Positions 11,871 through 25,812 of a stretch of DNA of 64,000 bases are shown here, piece by piece. Origin of the DNA: Pyrocephalus nanus. Lineage: Eukaryota; Chordata; Aves; Passeriformes; Tyrannidae. The stretch spans positions 8,820,033-8,884,032 of the forward strand of contig CM076260.1 of the NCBI GenBank assembly GCA_038380795.1, read 5' to 3'. A program made the position numbers and the translations under genes. The first letter of the stretch is position 1; each line of letters begins with the position of its first letter. Below the pieces are notes generated by a model. The model saw nothing but the letters and a program-made list of their open reading frames with translations. It did not search any database and was not told the origin of the DNA.

Positions 11871-12245
11871 ACATCTAATTTCTGCTGCTCCAGTAATCAT
11901 TCACAGTTCTGACTGTGCTCATGCAGACAAAGGTGATGTGATCTATCAAGGGCACAAAGTCTCTTCTCATATGGCTGTCACATCAGAAAAAGTTGAGCTG
12001 CAACTTGTCTGTGTATTAAATAACTGACAGATGACAAGGTCTGGAAGCTCTGCTGAATTTCCAAGGTGGAGATCAGTCTATCTGTGATCACTGCTTCTTT
12101 ACTCAAGTGCTTCCTCTATACTCTTTTATTTTCTTCCCACTAAAAACATTGAGGAAACAAGGTCAGGAGGAAACTACTTATTTGATTTGGTGAACCCTGT
12201 AAACAATATAACATATAAATAAGATGACTGACCCCCACATGAAGC
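11871..12245. other. Unique spacer between two CR1 fragments
   Basis: About 375 bp with no recognised feature. The flanking CR1 fragments are in opposite orientation and end 3'-to-3' across this spacer. Confidence 0.6.
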
Positions 12246-13010
12246 TCACAGAAAGAATGTTTAAGGTTAGAAAGGACCTCTTGAGATCTTCTGCTCCACA
12301 CCTCTCCCTACTTAAGCAGGGTCAACAAGAGCAGGTTACCCAGAACTGTGTCCAGTCAGGTTTTCTCAATTCCAAGGATGTCTTGAAGCATAGAGACTCC
12401 ATAACTTCTCTGAGCAACCTATTCTAGTGCTTAATCACCCTCACAGTAAACGTAAAGAGTGCTTCCATATGTTCAGGTGCCATTTTCTGCTTTTTAATTT
12501 GTGCCCATCATCTCTTATTGTGTCAGTAGGCACTACTGAGAAGGATCTGGCTCCCTCTGCTTCATATCTGCCCCATCAGGTACTTAGACACATTGATAAG
12601 ATCTCCCCTGAGCTTTCTTTTCTCTAGGCTGAACAATTCCACTCTCAGCCACTCCCCATATGAAAGATACTCAAAAGTCTTGATCATTTTTGTGGCTCTG
12701 TGTTTGTCTTGCTCTTCTAATTCAGGGCCTGTCTTACACTCAATAGCTCTGAATTGGTCACAACACTCCAGATGTGACCTCTTTGGTGCTGAGTAGAAGT
12801 GAAGGATCACCTCCCTCAACCTGCTAGCAACACTCCTTATGCAGCCCAGGAAGCTATTGGCCTTTTTTTTTTTTTTGAGATAAGGATGCATTGCTGGCTT
12901 ATGGTCAACTTGTTCTACATCAGGACCTGGATTTCCCTCTCTACAGAGTTGTTTTCAAGCCAACTGGCTCCCTGAATAGTGGTGCCTGGGGTTATTTGTC
13001 CCCAGATGCA
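12246..13010 (-). mobile_element. CR1 LINE fragment, antisense (about 765 bp)
   Basis: The + strand begins TCACAGAAAGAATGTTTAAG and runs through GGACCTCTTGAGATCTTCTG, AAGCAGGGTCAACAAGAGCA, AAGATCTCCCCTGAGCTTTC, GGATCACCTCCCTCAACCTG and ATGCAGCCCAGGAAGC. The minus-strand frame over 12562-12891 preserves CR1 ORF2 words including SLEKRKLRGDLINVSKYL. A T15 run at about 12863-12877 sits inside the element where the consensus has a short pyrimidine stretch, so it is a later expansion. The 3' body differs from the 7871 and 35.6 kb copies, suggesting a different, older CR1 subfamily. 5'-truncated relic. Confidence 0.94.
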
Positions 13011-15459
13011 AATATCTACAAAATAATTAGTAGTTAGCCAACCATAACTTGGGGCAGTCTGAACAACTCAGATAACTCAGTGAACATTTTTCTTTCCACA
13101 TCAGACCAGTAAACTCCAGCAACTATCAGTTCTAATACTTTCATTCACAGATCAAAAAATATATTCTGGAAATCTACTAAGGATAAGTAGTATTCAAATT
13201 CCAAATAATTGTACAGGAAAGATATCAAATTTCTTACTGGAAATTTATATAACTCAAATAAGCAGTCAGTCAGTGTTTGTTAGTTCTGCATGAGGGTTAG
13301 ACATTGACCTAGCATAACTGTTCTCTTTCAAGATCTTGATGCAGGGGGTTTTCTTTCTGCTTTATAGTTTTTCTACTTAACAATTTTGGTACTGTTATTT
13401 GTACTTCTGGAAAAGTAGATGTGCAGCTGAAATGCAAGTAGGAAGAAAGGACACATGCTTCATTCTCCTCTCATCAGTACAGTACTGCTGATTTCAATAG
13501 ATTTAGTTCTGAGCAGTCACAGCTAAATAAGAGGTAAAAGAAATGCATAATCTCTCTGGAGTGCAGTAGTCTAGGATATGGCATCTCATGCCCCGAAAAT
13601 AGGCAGGAAAAAACTGAAAACTGTAAGCACACTAGAAAAGGCACTATAAAAACCTTTAGTTGATGTTGACTTTCGTTGTCTTCTGATGGGAGGTTAGGTT
13701 ACGTAGGGAATGCAGAAGTAGACTCTAAATCACCTTTCAAAAAAATCTATTGACTGTTGTCCTTAGAGCAGTTGGTAATTTACTTCCTTTTCTTCAGGTG
13801 ACTTGGTTGTCTTGATTTGCTCTTCCTTGCAAGAGACAACCTGTAGTGTAAAGAAGGAGTCTTTGGCAAGCAGTTCACTGCTGTTTGAATTCTTTGTGTC
13901 TTATTGTTAGCAAAAGTAGCATGACCTTACATAATGTGACACATGATAGAAGAAGTAATGTGGCTAGACATATCAGACAGGCCGTGCTGCACAAGAGATA
14001 TATGACACATCTCATCCAAAACAAATATTGCACTTAGCAAAGATAGTACTTCAAAAGGCACTTTACTTTTCTCTCTACCCTTCAGACTGTTGATAGATAT
14101 GAAGGTCATTTACAAAGCCTAAACCTCTGTCCTCAATAATACCATAAGTTCAACAAATTGCTTAAGCTAATGTTTAAAATTAGAAGTTTAAAATCAGAGA
14201 TAAAACAAAATACAAAAATACGTTAAGCTGTGAGGCCAGAAGGATAAGATGGTAGGATTTTTTTCTGCATTGACTGTTATCAACAATGTATCATATGTAA
14301 TCATACAACTAATAGCAGAAACCAACATTTGCAATCCATTAGAAATAATACAAGTGAGATTTCATTAGTTTGTGTCAGTGTGATTAGAAAACCACTTGGA
14401 AAACCAGGAAATCTGTGAACTGGTAAAGAAACGCACTGGACATTATTCCATATACTGTGCTATACGTTTGTCAACCATAGCTCAAGTTTTTTAGTTTGTT
14501 ATTGTATATTTGAAAAGATGATATATTCTAACTTTTTAGATCAATCACAATAGACAAGGAAGTGTAAGAAATGGATTGATACTACATGAGACCAAGCCTC
14601 AGTGATTAGCTCTTGCACTACTGCAGAGAAACTCCCATGCTTGGGATAATTTCTGAAACATAGGAATTATTTAGATTAATTTTTATCAGTTTACCTATGT
14701 GTGGCCACCTTCTTCTAAAGAGTGGCAAGAACTTTCTAATAATGAACATATGACACAAAAATGACATATCATTTACTCGTTTACAGGACAGCTGGGGCTC
14801 AAGGATAAGATGCAGAAGATGTCATAGGGAATTGGTGACCAAGTCCAGAATGCATCATCCACATGGGTATCCACTTTGATTAGAGGACAGGGATGATACC
14901 AAGGGCCAATATGTTGGGGTGACAAAGGGGCTGACAAAATATATGGATTACACAACTCTTAATATGGCATTTTGGGCATCTTCTTTGTACCTATTAGGAC
15001 TAGAGGCAAATGAGTTTGCTGCTGAATAATAGACCTGAGGTTAAGTTCATTGAACAGGACATGGAAAGCTATTGGACATGACATGAGGAATCTCCAAATG
15101 TGACAGAAATAACAAAAGAAGCCAAAAAAAGTTAGAGATGAATTCATGAGAAATAAACTGGGTTCACATGTAGTTAAGGGAGAGTTACATAAGAAATAGG
15201 AGGATCTCACACATCATTGTAGGGGACCTTTGGGGAGCTTTTCCTGGGAAAAATATTGCAAGGGGTATCCTTGGAAGCATCTTGGTTAACATAACAATAA
15301 TATCATATTAGGCTGTGATCATCCAGATAAAAGTATCCAGTAAATACAGCTGTAAGAAACATGGTGGGTAGGAAAAGTAATTCAAGATAGGGAGGAGATA
15401 GGGAGGTGCAAAGACAGTGAAAAAGACGATCAAGAAGTAAGAACATGGTCAGTACAGTA
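13011..15459. other. Unique non-coding sequence
   Basis: No gene, repeat family or RNA gene was recognised. Sequence is AT-rich throughout. Frames at 13927-15210 are short, minus-strand, and without recognisable pattern. Confidence 0.6.
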
Positions 15460-16050
15460 CTCAAATCCTGTGACAGATGGTGTCTGGGGGTACATGCAGG
15501 GCAGAACTATACTTGGTCACTGCAGCCTAAATCATGACAATAAAATCTTATCTGTCTTTTTGCCAGTGCTATGAAAATCAAACCTTCTTCGGACATCATG
15601 AAGACTTGGGCAATCCTTACCAAGCTGGCTGCTTTTCCCAGCTGTTAGGTGAACATCCAGATGGATGGATCCAATGTCCTGGTACCAAGGTGTTACAGCC
15701 TGGTCCAGAAGCTCCATGTTTTTGCCAGTTGTACACTGTACTTTTAGACTTCAAGAGATTTCACCCACATGAACCCCTGCAAAGTCTTGATTCTTTGATA
15801 CCTTGAGTTCATATCCAGAGAAAAACTACACATTTTTCTCTAAGAGATTTCTTTTAATTTGGTGAGAAAACGGGTGTTTTGACAAAAAAGGTTTTACAGA
15901 AATAACAAACAACTTCCCAAAAGCATTACAACAGGTTACTGAGACTAGCAAGCATTGCTATAGTAAGAGAACCTTTGTTACACCCAGCAAACACAAACTC
16001 CATACAACTTAAATGAAATACAGAAAATAGGTGTTTAAGTTGCCCACAGG
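15460..16050. other. Unclassified sequence with polyadenylation-like signal
   Basis: Contains CATGACAATAAAATC at about 15533-15547, an AATAAA hexamer in moderately GC-rich surroundings, with overlapping frames at 15532-15806. It could be the edge of a degraded LTR element or an old processed transcript, but I do not recognise the family. Confidence 0.25.
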
Positions 16051-16106
16051 AGTAAAAGATGAGAGATTAAGAAAAGAAAGAATAAAGAGAGAGAGGAGAG
16101 AGACAC
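16051..16106. repeat. Purine-rich tract
   Basis: About 55 bases almost free of pyrimidines (GAGAGATTAAGAAAAGAAAG, then AAAGAGAGAGAGGAGAGAGA). It lies directly before a GC-richer block. It may be a simple repeat, or a degraded polypurine tract of an LTR element. Confidence 0.75.
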
Positions 16107-16620
16107 ATTTACCACTCTGGAGGTCACATGTCGACAGGTTAGGAGGGCAGGGGCCAAGGCAAAGCAGAGATCACGGGAATGTCTGTTCATAGGCTCTGGC
16201 TCTTGTGGCCATCCCTCTACGTGACTTTTGGCTCACTGCCACTCACTGTTCCCCTAGGCAAAGTGAGGGGTGCCACAGCCACTTGGAGGCTCCTGGGGAT
16301 GTGGTGTGACTGGGCCATCAGGTGGACCTTTTTGACAGCCCAGCCACATGCTGGGCCATGTGCTCTTGTCCATCTAGGCTGCAGGCCTAGGCTTAGCCCT
16401 TTCCTCCTCCCTCTCTCCACACACATCCCCCCCTTCTCAAGGTGGTTCTGACCCAATAATAACTGATCTAGTGTCTAGCACAAGGCATTACTGCCCACTT
16501 CAGGCTGGCAGAAGAAGCATTTGCCCACTGCCTCCTACCAGCTGTATCCAGGACTGTGTCTGCATCCCAAATCCACAGGGGGCACAGTTCATGCCGTGTG
16601 AGATCAGTAATGAGTGAAAA
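16107..16620. other. GC-richer block of unknown origin
   Basis: This is the most GC-rich stretch of its size in the window, against an AT-rich background (for example GGGGCCAAGGCAAAGCAGAG and AGGCTGCAGGCCTAGG). Frames at 16179-16456 are open on both strands. That is expected for a base-composition shift and not evidence of a gene. Candidates are an unrecognised LTR or an old inserted repeat. There is no CpG-island character. Confidence 0.4.
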
Positions 16621-16650
16621 GGTAACTGAAGACTGTAGATTTTAATACAC

Positions 16651-16669
16651 TTTTTTTTTTTTTTTTTTT
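16651..16669. repeat. Poly-T run
   Basis: Nineteen consecutive T bases after TTTAATACAC. It could mark the A-tail of a minus-strand retroposed sequence, but no body was recognised to its right. Confidence 0.85.
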
Positions 16670-19600
16670 CCAGATTCCTATTAGTTTTCTACTTCAACAC
16701 AACTCTGCTCACAAATTAGGGTTTTCTTCTCTCATCATTTCCAGTGTGCTTTTCTATGTTCCTACTGTATGACCAGCTTTCACATTGTACAAGAACCTGT
16801 AAAGTGAGGCCGGTAGTTTCGCATTGCTTTACTGCAAATGGCTTTTTATTGCTCTGGATGAGACACTGGTCTGGATTTGGGATGTACAAATATGAATTCC
16901 GGTCATAAATGAAAGCTGTGGCAGTAATGTTTTTCTCAAGGGGCTCATTTCTGTCTTGCTGCTGCTTTGAACTACACCTGACATTTCATCTTGCTTCCTG
17001 ACCTCAGTTTCCCTTCCTTGTTTGGAGACAAGGATATGAAGCTTTCTTTGAGGAATGTTTTGTGATTTAAGAGGTGACACATGATGAGAACATTTCAAGT
17101 AGTGTTATGTGTTGTTATATTTATTGCTATTTAATTTTTCCCTTGTGAGTGTGGACAAACTTTGGGCAAAAAAAGGTGGAGGGTTCTTTATGAGATAATA
17201 CTTGACAGTTCCTTATCAAGTAAGATCTCATCAGTGCGAATTTTGTTGGACTGCCAGCACTGTTTAGATAATATTTTAAAATGCAAACATTTTAGAAGAG
17301 TTTTTCACAGAAATCATTCTAGTTGGACTAAAATATTTACAAACAAAGAAAAAAGAAACACAAGACTGTTATTTTCTTTCCAAATGTGTTGCTGCTACCA
17401 CCAGTTTCGCAAACTCCTGTGGGTCACATCCTGTGTAGTATTAGAGAGGACACAATTTAATCTTCTGCATGGTATATCTTATGGGGATTTTTGTATTTCT
17501 CCCTCTGGTTTTAAATGATGAAATTTCACTGATTTAAGGGAAGATGCTTCTGATTTCCATCAAAAAAGTGAGCAGAGAATTGGACTTTTGACTTACAGCC
17601 TTCATATTAGCTACCTACTTTTGCTCAAGAAAATATGTACTAAGTCAGAGTTCATAACACTTTGCTATGTCTGTATCAGAAAAAAGATATTCCAGTATAT
17701 ACAAGATCATATTGTTATTTTTATTAATAACTTGAGCCAGTTTTCCAATTCTAGTAATTTTTGTGCACGTGTTTCTTCTTTCTCTTCTTTAATTCTTAAA
17801 TACTGTCTTGAGGACTATTTTGCATATTTTTGATATGTTTGTTTCTAGAATAAAAAGAAAATCCAAGGCAACTGGTATCAAAAAATAATTGAACCTCACT
17901 GCCTTAAATCATAGCTCTAGGTTATTTCTCTAGGTTAAAATCTCCATAAACAACAAGAAAAAAAGCTGTGAGAGCCAGGTGTGCTTCACTTTTGCATGCT
18001 CCAGGCATAAGTGTTGTCACTGGATAGTTCTTACCAGAACACAATATTGATTATAGCATATGTTTTCTCACAAGTCCTGCTCGTCACTGAAGGACTCATT
18101 TCCCTCAGTATTAATTCAGATGCAATGACCTCCAGGAACACTCTAACAAGAGATATATTTCCAGTATGAATGCGCAATAGTGTATGTTGCTTTAGACTTG
18201 GCTTCATTCACACTTGACATAAATGTCATATTGAAGCCCCATCTCTCTTCTTGAGTCTCAGGAAACAGAGGTTACACAGCCTGACAGCTGGCAGTGTGAC
18301 TCGCTGTCTCAGTGTCATTGTGGAGTGGTGGCTTTTATTCTTCTTTTTATAACTGCTTCCCTCTTGCATCTTTTTTTTCTTACCTATATAGTATTTTGTC
18401 ATTTGAAAATTGAATGACACATTAATTTCAAGCACTAATGGGAAACTTTCAACTTGAAATCTAGTCAATTTAAAGGAAGTTAAATGCAGTTTCTGCCAAT
18501 GCACTTACCTTGAGACATCCTGCCAGTGTAACAGTTTTGCATTCACATTTTCCTGTCTTTAAACTGTATTTCTTTTTCTCTATTAGTGTGTGAAAGACAA
18601 AGTCACTGAAGGATGATAGTGACAGAATGAGTGACTATACAAAAGGTACCTACAGAATTCTCTCTATGCCATAAAGAACAAGTTGAATTTTTCACATTTT
18701 TACTTTTCCAAAGGAACTTAACGTAACATGCAAATTTTCGAAGAACACCCACTGTTCTTTCAGAGATTTGTTACAAAATTTAAATCAAACTTTGCTTTTT
18801 TAACAAATAAAAAAAGAAATCTGTAACAACATAGTTGCAATAGAAAATATGTGATCAGTCTTGGTACAAATAGTCCTTGCCAAGTATATGGATGAGAGAA
18901 AGAAAGGCGGATTTCCTAATCTTTTACACTGCCTGTGAGTAAAAGGTACTACTTCTAGTTCGTTTAAATATTTTCAGAATTAAGTATGATTTTCATAATT
19001 CCTTTAATTATTTAATTAATTAAGCATAACATATTACCTCTGGCTGGATAGTACTGCATGCAGCTGAGAGCAAATAAGTCCCTAAAATCTCAGATATATT
19101 TATGTTATTTACATGGTTTTAAAGCCACAAGAGCTCCTGCTTTTTCAGTGCAGAGAATTCAGGAGCCACTACCCAAGTACTAACCTAAAATGTGCCTCAC
19201 AGGTTAACGCTTCTCTTTGCGGATCTATTTATCCCAAAGATCCCACACTACTCCCTGACTTGCTGTTTTTCTCTCTTCTGTTCCAGCTTGATTTCCAGTG
19301 TGATCATAGAGTTGTCTCTTTGAAAACCTCGGGAAATACTGCAGAGATGGCCAAGAGCCATTACCTTTCCCATAGGTAACAGAAAAAAACTTACATGTCC
19401 GATGACAAAGTCCCTAATTTGTTTTAGTTTTTATTATTTTTGGGAAACAATTCCTATGGACTTCAAACTGAGATTTCACTGCATTGGACGCTTTTCAGCA
19501 GGTTGAACCACCTCCTACAGCTTTCTGTTCTTTTAGAACTAACTTATGCAAATTAGGAGATATCAGTATAACTCTTTACATGTAACCAAAATTCTTTTTC

Positions 19601-21500
19601 TTTTCTCAGTTATCCTGAACTGGATCTGGGATAAACTGTCCCACAATAAAACAGAGTTCCCTTCTAGGATTTGTCTACCTACAGAATATAGACACAGGTA
19701 GTAGGATCATGGATCACTTGCCAGCTTAAGCCTCAAAGCATCAGATGATTAAACCTATAAAGAGAAAATAAGTCAACAAAAAGAAGTGTATTTGCCTAAA
19801 TTAGTAGTAACATCAGTCCTAAAACTAATGACCTCAAGAGATGCTGCAATAAAGTAATGAATGTACATCTTTGTACATCTCAAGTAATTCTTGCAGTTTA
19901 TCCACTCTTTTGTTTCTATTCCAGATACACATCAGGAATTCTCTGTCCTACTTCATTTTCCCTCTGAGAATGAAGAGAGCATGCTGACTTTAACCACAAA
20001 CGCTCAGATCGCACACAATTTGCTTGTCAACAAAGATACCCTTCAACTAACAAGTGCTCTAACATATTTCAGTGATTCATGCCTCACATGATGATAAACA
20101 TTTAATGCAGAAAGATGTGAGCATTTTAAGTAGCCATATTTTCACTAACTTACTTTTTGTTTCTTTGGCTTTCTTGCTTTTTTAAATTTATCCGACCAGT
20201 ACTTACCATATATCAGCAGCTCTCTCATTATCAAAGCTTTAGTAGCTCAGGGCAATGATAGCTTTTGCTTTACTTTTTGAAATCTTCTGACAATCAGCAT
20301 AGGAAAGAACAGTGGATTCTCCCTTTCCATACTTTTTTCAGTTGGATGGAGAAAAATATATCAGGCTCTGAAAAGGGAAAATTTTGTCAGGTCAAAATTT
20401 GTACTGATTCATGTGACATTCCTTATAAGCAACTTAAAAAGAGTGGTCTTCAGCAGAAGAACCTGGAGTAGGTTGCAAATTAAAGAGCCTGACATTAACG
20501 GAAGGCACAAATCTGTCTCACTGGATCACAGCAATAAGCATCATGCTCTGTGTCAGGAGATGGTGAGAAAATGAGAGAAACATTACAGAACTTAGATAGT
20601 TACTACCTCCTTAAAACCGGGAATATTATAAAATACAAACTATAAAAGTTTTGTACCTTGTCAGCATTTCTAATTTGAGAAAATTATTACTTATAGTCCA
20701 TAATTGCCTTTTGTCAATTGTCTTTTGAAATGTTTGCTAAAGCTAATAAGACAACTTCTCCCGGGCAAGAGAAGAAAAAGTCCACAAAATAAAGCATTTG
20801 AATGACTGCTACATACTGCTTTCCTGACAATTGCATTTTTCACTATATTGGATTTTAATTCTAATTTTTATATGATTTTTCAAAAATCCTAATGAACAAA
20901 AAAAAAAGTGGTTTCTACACAGTGTTTTTTTTATCCCATCTCCCTTGGCTTGATCTCAGAATTTTCCAGCTGTTTCAATCAAAATTTTTCATCTAACCAG
21001 TTGTGAGCATTCGTTAAGTGATTGTGTTCTTTTCAAATTAGATAATCCAAAATCAGCAGGGAACCTGAACTTCTTAGGAATCCCAAATATAGTGTGCAAA
21101 TCTTCTTTTTAAAAAATAAGAAGTCCTACAATCTTCTTATCCTTCTTAGACTGAGAACATAGAAAACAGCTTATGTTTTGGGCTGGGTTACTGATTGGGT
21201 AATAAAAAATCTGGAGATTTGAAATAAAAGAAAATGCACTCTCAGCAAAATATTAGAATATTTATTATTAATTCTATCTGCTTGGAGCACAGGTATTATT
21301 TGGCCAGACCAAACTATATCTTTCTAGCCAAGTGTTTTGTGTCTGATTCTGCTCCTCTTAAAACTTTAATGACCAGAGGTGTGGTGGTCATTATGCAACA
21401 GCCACCTTCCCACTTCCTGAGAATGCCATCAAACTTTTACAGTAGTTAGTTCTGAAAGGGGCAGGAAGAGTGTATTTAACCACTTGAAGGATCACTTCTG
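16670..21500. other. Unique non-coding sequence
   Basis: Nothing coding or repeat-derived was recognised. A palindromic TTAATTAATTAA-type patch lies at about 19008-19024. The frame at 17162-17518 (118 codons) has no domain-like features, and the frame at 19113-19379 is likewise unsupported. Confidence 0.6.
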
Positions 21501-24500
21501 TTTGCCTAACATCCCTCTGTTTTTAACTGCGCTTTGACTTTTTTAACCATACTGTTTTGCTCTAACTATGGACTTTCTAAAGCTCATATACATGGCCGTC
21601 TTCCCACATCATTGGAAACTTTTTTTTCTTTTCTATATTGACCCTGCCCCTGACCATTTAATATTTTTATTATTTTTTTTCCACAAGTCTGTCACAAAAC
21701 AGTGTTGCTGACATTCTGAATCTGAGTTTTTCTTTCTAGCAAAAGCTTTTTCTTTTATTAATCATTCCTAAGGAAATACAATCCACAGTCTCTTAACAGC
21801 AGAAAAGAAGGTTGCAGGAGTAGTGAGACAGGTGAAAAGGCAGGTGGTTTGTTAACATCATGTAAGATTTTCTTTGTTGACAAGGGAGGGATAATTTTGA
21901 TTTTCTGCAGAGGATAAAACTATCTGCATTTCCTCTTGAATGACTTTGTGGTGTTAAGCTTGATTAGGTGCAGGTTAAGGGGTTTTAAATACAGTTTCTT
22001 ATTCCCATTTATGAATTATGTTGGGTTTATGCCTACAGCTGATTTAAATAATTATTTTTATTATTTATTTTATGGACTAAACATAATTATAGACATGATC
22101 TTCCTTCTGAAAGTGTGTCTACCTTTACCCCAAAAAGTCCAAGATTGGTCTCTGGGCAATTCCCAGCTAACAACCATGTTGTATTAGACTGTCACATTAT
22201 TCACAAGGCACTGTGTCTTCTACTTTGTGTCAGTCTCCTGCAAAAAGAGGTGAAAAGCCCAACAAGTGACACACAGCAGAGACTGCAGGACTGCAGAGGA
22301 GAGGCAATTCAAAATCGGGAGCAACCATAAAGCTCTACTATTTGCATGAAAAGTGGTATGTAGGTATGGAACACTATATTATACTTCTTCATGTAAAGTC
22401 TCTCCTAACTTAAGATTGACCTGGTTGTTATTCTCCTGCAGACACAAAAGCCCAGCAGTACAGATTTTAGCTTTGATACAGACCCTGTGTTTGTGATGCT
22501 GTGTGTGGAACCAGGCAGAACAGTCAAATCAGTGGAAAGGTTCATGCTGGCTTCTGTCTAATAGTATTTCCAAAAGCAGAATTAAGAAAACCTTGCCTAC
22601 TTTGCCTGATTTCCAATACTATTAATTATTTTTATGTTATTAATGATTTTTTATGATCTTTCAATTTTGTAGCCTCTTGAACGGTCTTTTATTTATACTC
22701 TAAATTCAGTGCTAGAGACTCAGGAGCACTTACAGCAATGAAGATTATAGATTAATGAATGATATAATTTTAATGTTATTTTTTATTTTATTCCAAATTA
22801 TGGAGTATTTCTCAGTTTCAAGTCTCCTTGACTAAACATAATTAATGTAAAAAATGCCTGTCCAGCTCCAGTCTCCCTGGAATTTCTAATTAAAAATCTG
22901 ACTCATGGGCTACACTGGTGCATTTACAGTAAGACAAATCAAGATTAATTCAATTGGTACTGATTTACATACTTCAAGTTTACAGTGGTGTATGTGAGAG
23001 CAAAAACTTGCTCAAATCCCTAATGCACTTTGTTTTATGTAAGCCATGCCGCACTTTTATAGATCTCTCTTTCTAAGTCATTTAAGTGATAGAGTATTGC
23101 AACAGCATGACTTCCCCACACAAGCTGTAAATGTTCTTAAATTGATGTTGTGGAGTGTTTCTGAAGTAAAGAGGGAATATACCATTCTGAATTCTGCTGG
23201 TTTGCAGTTAAAAGTTAGAAATGCATCGTCAGTGACCACCCTGAGGGAGATGCTACCTGCAGGTGCCTTGGACTTTTACAATGCTAAGGGCTTTCCCCTG
23301 GAGGCTCTGCTGCCTCTTTGTCCACAGCAGCTCTGCACCCTTCTACCCCATCTGTCATGGCACTGCTGTCCCACAGCCTCTGCACAGGCATTTTCCCTTT
23401 GCTGTTCTCCTTCTGTTTCTCTCCTGCCATTTTCCTCATGTTGTTATTCTCATGTCTTTTTGCCTGCATTTACAGATATGGGAAGTGCTCGCCACAGCAT
23501 GAGAATCATCCCATCTTTACCTCCTTTTCTTCTACTTTTGTTGTAGCTTTTGAGTTATTTTAAAGACCTGGATAACACAGAAGCATTAAGCTGAGCAGCC
23601 ATTCAGAGTTTAGCCTCTGTTGCTAATGAAAATATGCTTCAGCATTGTAAGAAGGCGAAAAGAATGGAGGCTTGAGTCCATGAGGTCCTGGAGAAAAATA
23701 TACAGTTACTGTGGCAAAATATTACAGGGATACCCACTGCACTCAATAGGAACCCAGGGGACAACGTTCACCTGGACTCTTATTGTTTCTCCTCCTCTTT
23801 GTTTTCTCTCTCTCTCTCCTGTTGATTTTGTATTTTCTCTAGAAGTAAATTTCAGCCTTAGAGCTAATGAATGACATCAGATATGGAGTCTCTCAAGAAA
23901 TCTTTGTATGAACTTATCTCAACCTAGTTTGTGCAACAGAGGCACTATAAATCAAAAAGACTAAAAATAGTAGCCTACCCAGTAAGACGATGCCTATACT
24001 AAGCAACATAGAAGTGACAGGAACTGTGTCCAGACCTTGAGGCCAACTGTCAAGACTGATCAGTGTCCATGTAGACTCTTCCACAGAATCAGTGTGGCTA
24101 TATCTGTTCTTCCTGCTGGGAACAGCTCTGCTTTGATCTAACAATGACTCAAACACCCCTAAGTCCATCACTCAGTGATTCAGCTTAACCACACAGTGGA
24201 CATCAAGGAGTCACTTCAGTCATACAGACACATGTGGTGGCAGCTGAGCTACTCATGTAGTCAAAGACAACCTCATGGGGCAGGCAGAGATCACAGAGGG
24301 CTGTGCAAGACACAATCCTGAGTCGTAGAGGACACCTCGAAGCTTCTCAAATGACACCTGACACCAACATATGAGACATAGTGCTGGGCATTTGTAGCTG
24401 GTCAAGAGTAATTCTTTAATTTTTACTCAGTGTTTTTTAGATCTGACTGCACCAGGAGCTTAGGAGCCTGTGCTGTGACTCAATTACCAACACTGACAGC

Positions 24501-25812
24501 CAGTGGGAGGCTTGTTTTGCGGTGGGAAATCCCAGAGGTTTTATTTTTTAGATAACTCCATGAAGTGCACAGGCAAAATTTTTGCCTTAATCTTGATTTC
24601 AATCCTGCCTTTGGGCACTGTGATGATGAATGACTGCAAAAACCTTTAAATATACTGAGTATTTTTGTGGCAGTTTTCATGGTAAGATGTTACTCTGCAT
24701 AAGTAATACTGGTATAAGTGACCTCTACATTCTAACAAAACAAAACAGAGAATTTGTAAATTAATTAACAAACTGAAGTCAGATAAAGTCTGGCTGCAAT
24801 AGACCTCCATTTTCTTTGATAATTCATCCTATGTAATAACTTCACACCATGAGCACATGAATAAAGGTATTACAGACTAAATAAACAAAGCACGAAAAGC
24901 TTTTTAAAAAAAATCTTTATCTTGATAGTTTGTTCCATTAAGCTTTACTGCTAAATTCAAATAATCCTTCAGATATTACAACCCATACCTAGGGATATTA
25001 TTGCACACCTTAAAAACCTGACCATGTAGCTGATAGCAGATCAATAATTTCATAATTACTTTTTTCCTAGAATGCTCTAATAGCTTAAAACTAGGAGTAA
25101 ACTACAGACATGCACACCCTGCTTTCACAGTGCTTTTCATTTACCAAAAGGGATGTCAGAGAATTTTTATTGTTCTCTCATATGCAAGGTGGTTGAAAGA
25201 GACTGAAAGATGAAGGAAGAGGAGATCATGAGAAATGAGAAGGATTATAAAAGACTTAGAAATAAGCTTCAATTTCATTGAAACAGGTACCTATATTGTT
25301 TGGCTTTAAGGAAGTTTTAAACCCTTATCTTAAGGATCCTTGTCACTGCAAAATGAACTGATGTTACAATGATTCAATCCTGAGCACAGCGTTCCTGAGC
25401 TCGAGTGCTCTGCGTTCGCTGTCTGTGTCATGCAGGGTTGAGAGATAATAGGCAGCTCCTGACAGACCAGCAGCATCTCAGAGAGGTCCTAGGGAAAGTT
25501 TTCTGAACTCTCTTTTTGAGCTTTGAGCAAAATACAACATGAAAGAGTAAAGAATAGTAGGAAATGGAGAAGTTGAAAATATAAAGAGTTAGAGGCAATG
25601 AATGTGAAACAGAGGAAACAGAAGCTTGAAGAAGTCAGCGGTAACGAGATGAATGGATGATATGCAGGTCCTGAAAAGAATTGTTTATCCTAGGAAACAA
25701 ACCAGGTAATTTCATGGTTAGGAGGCTGCTATGCTGTTAAGTTTGTGGAGGTTATGCCTAGCTATGCTTGGTGAACCTCCAGAGCTCTGCTCAGAACTGT
25801 GGTACTTTACAG
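21501..25812. other. Unique non-coding sequence
   Basis: This stretch holds the longest open frame of the window (23046-23546, 166 codons, plus) together with three overlapping frames at 23263-23563. Its composition shifts to Leu/Ser/Cys-rich over a pyrimidine-rich DNA tract, and it has no recognisable domain or splice context. I do not call a gene. TAAT-rich sequence at 22620-22970 is noted only as AT-rich. Confidence 0.55.

Noticed and set aside
12562..12891. 109-codon minus frame as a gene
   Set aside because: It is the decayed C-terminal part of CR1 ORF2 inside a truncated LINE and has no intact catalytic domain.
23046..23546. Longest open frame (166 codons, plus)
   Set aside because: No recognisable domain. 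Composition changes abruptly to Leu/Ser/Cys over a pyrimidine-rich DNA tract, several other frames are open over the same bases, and there is no splice or homology evidence.
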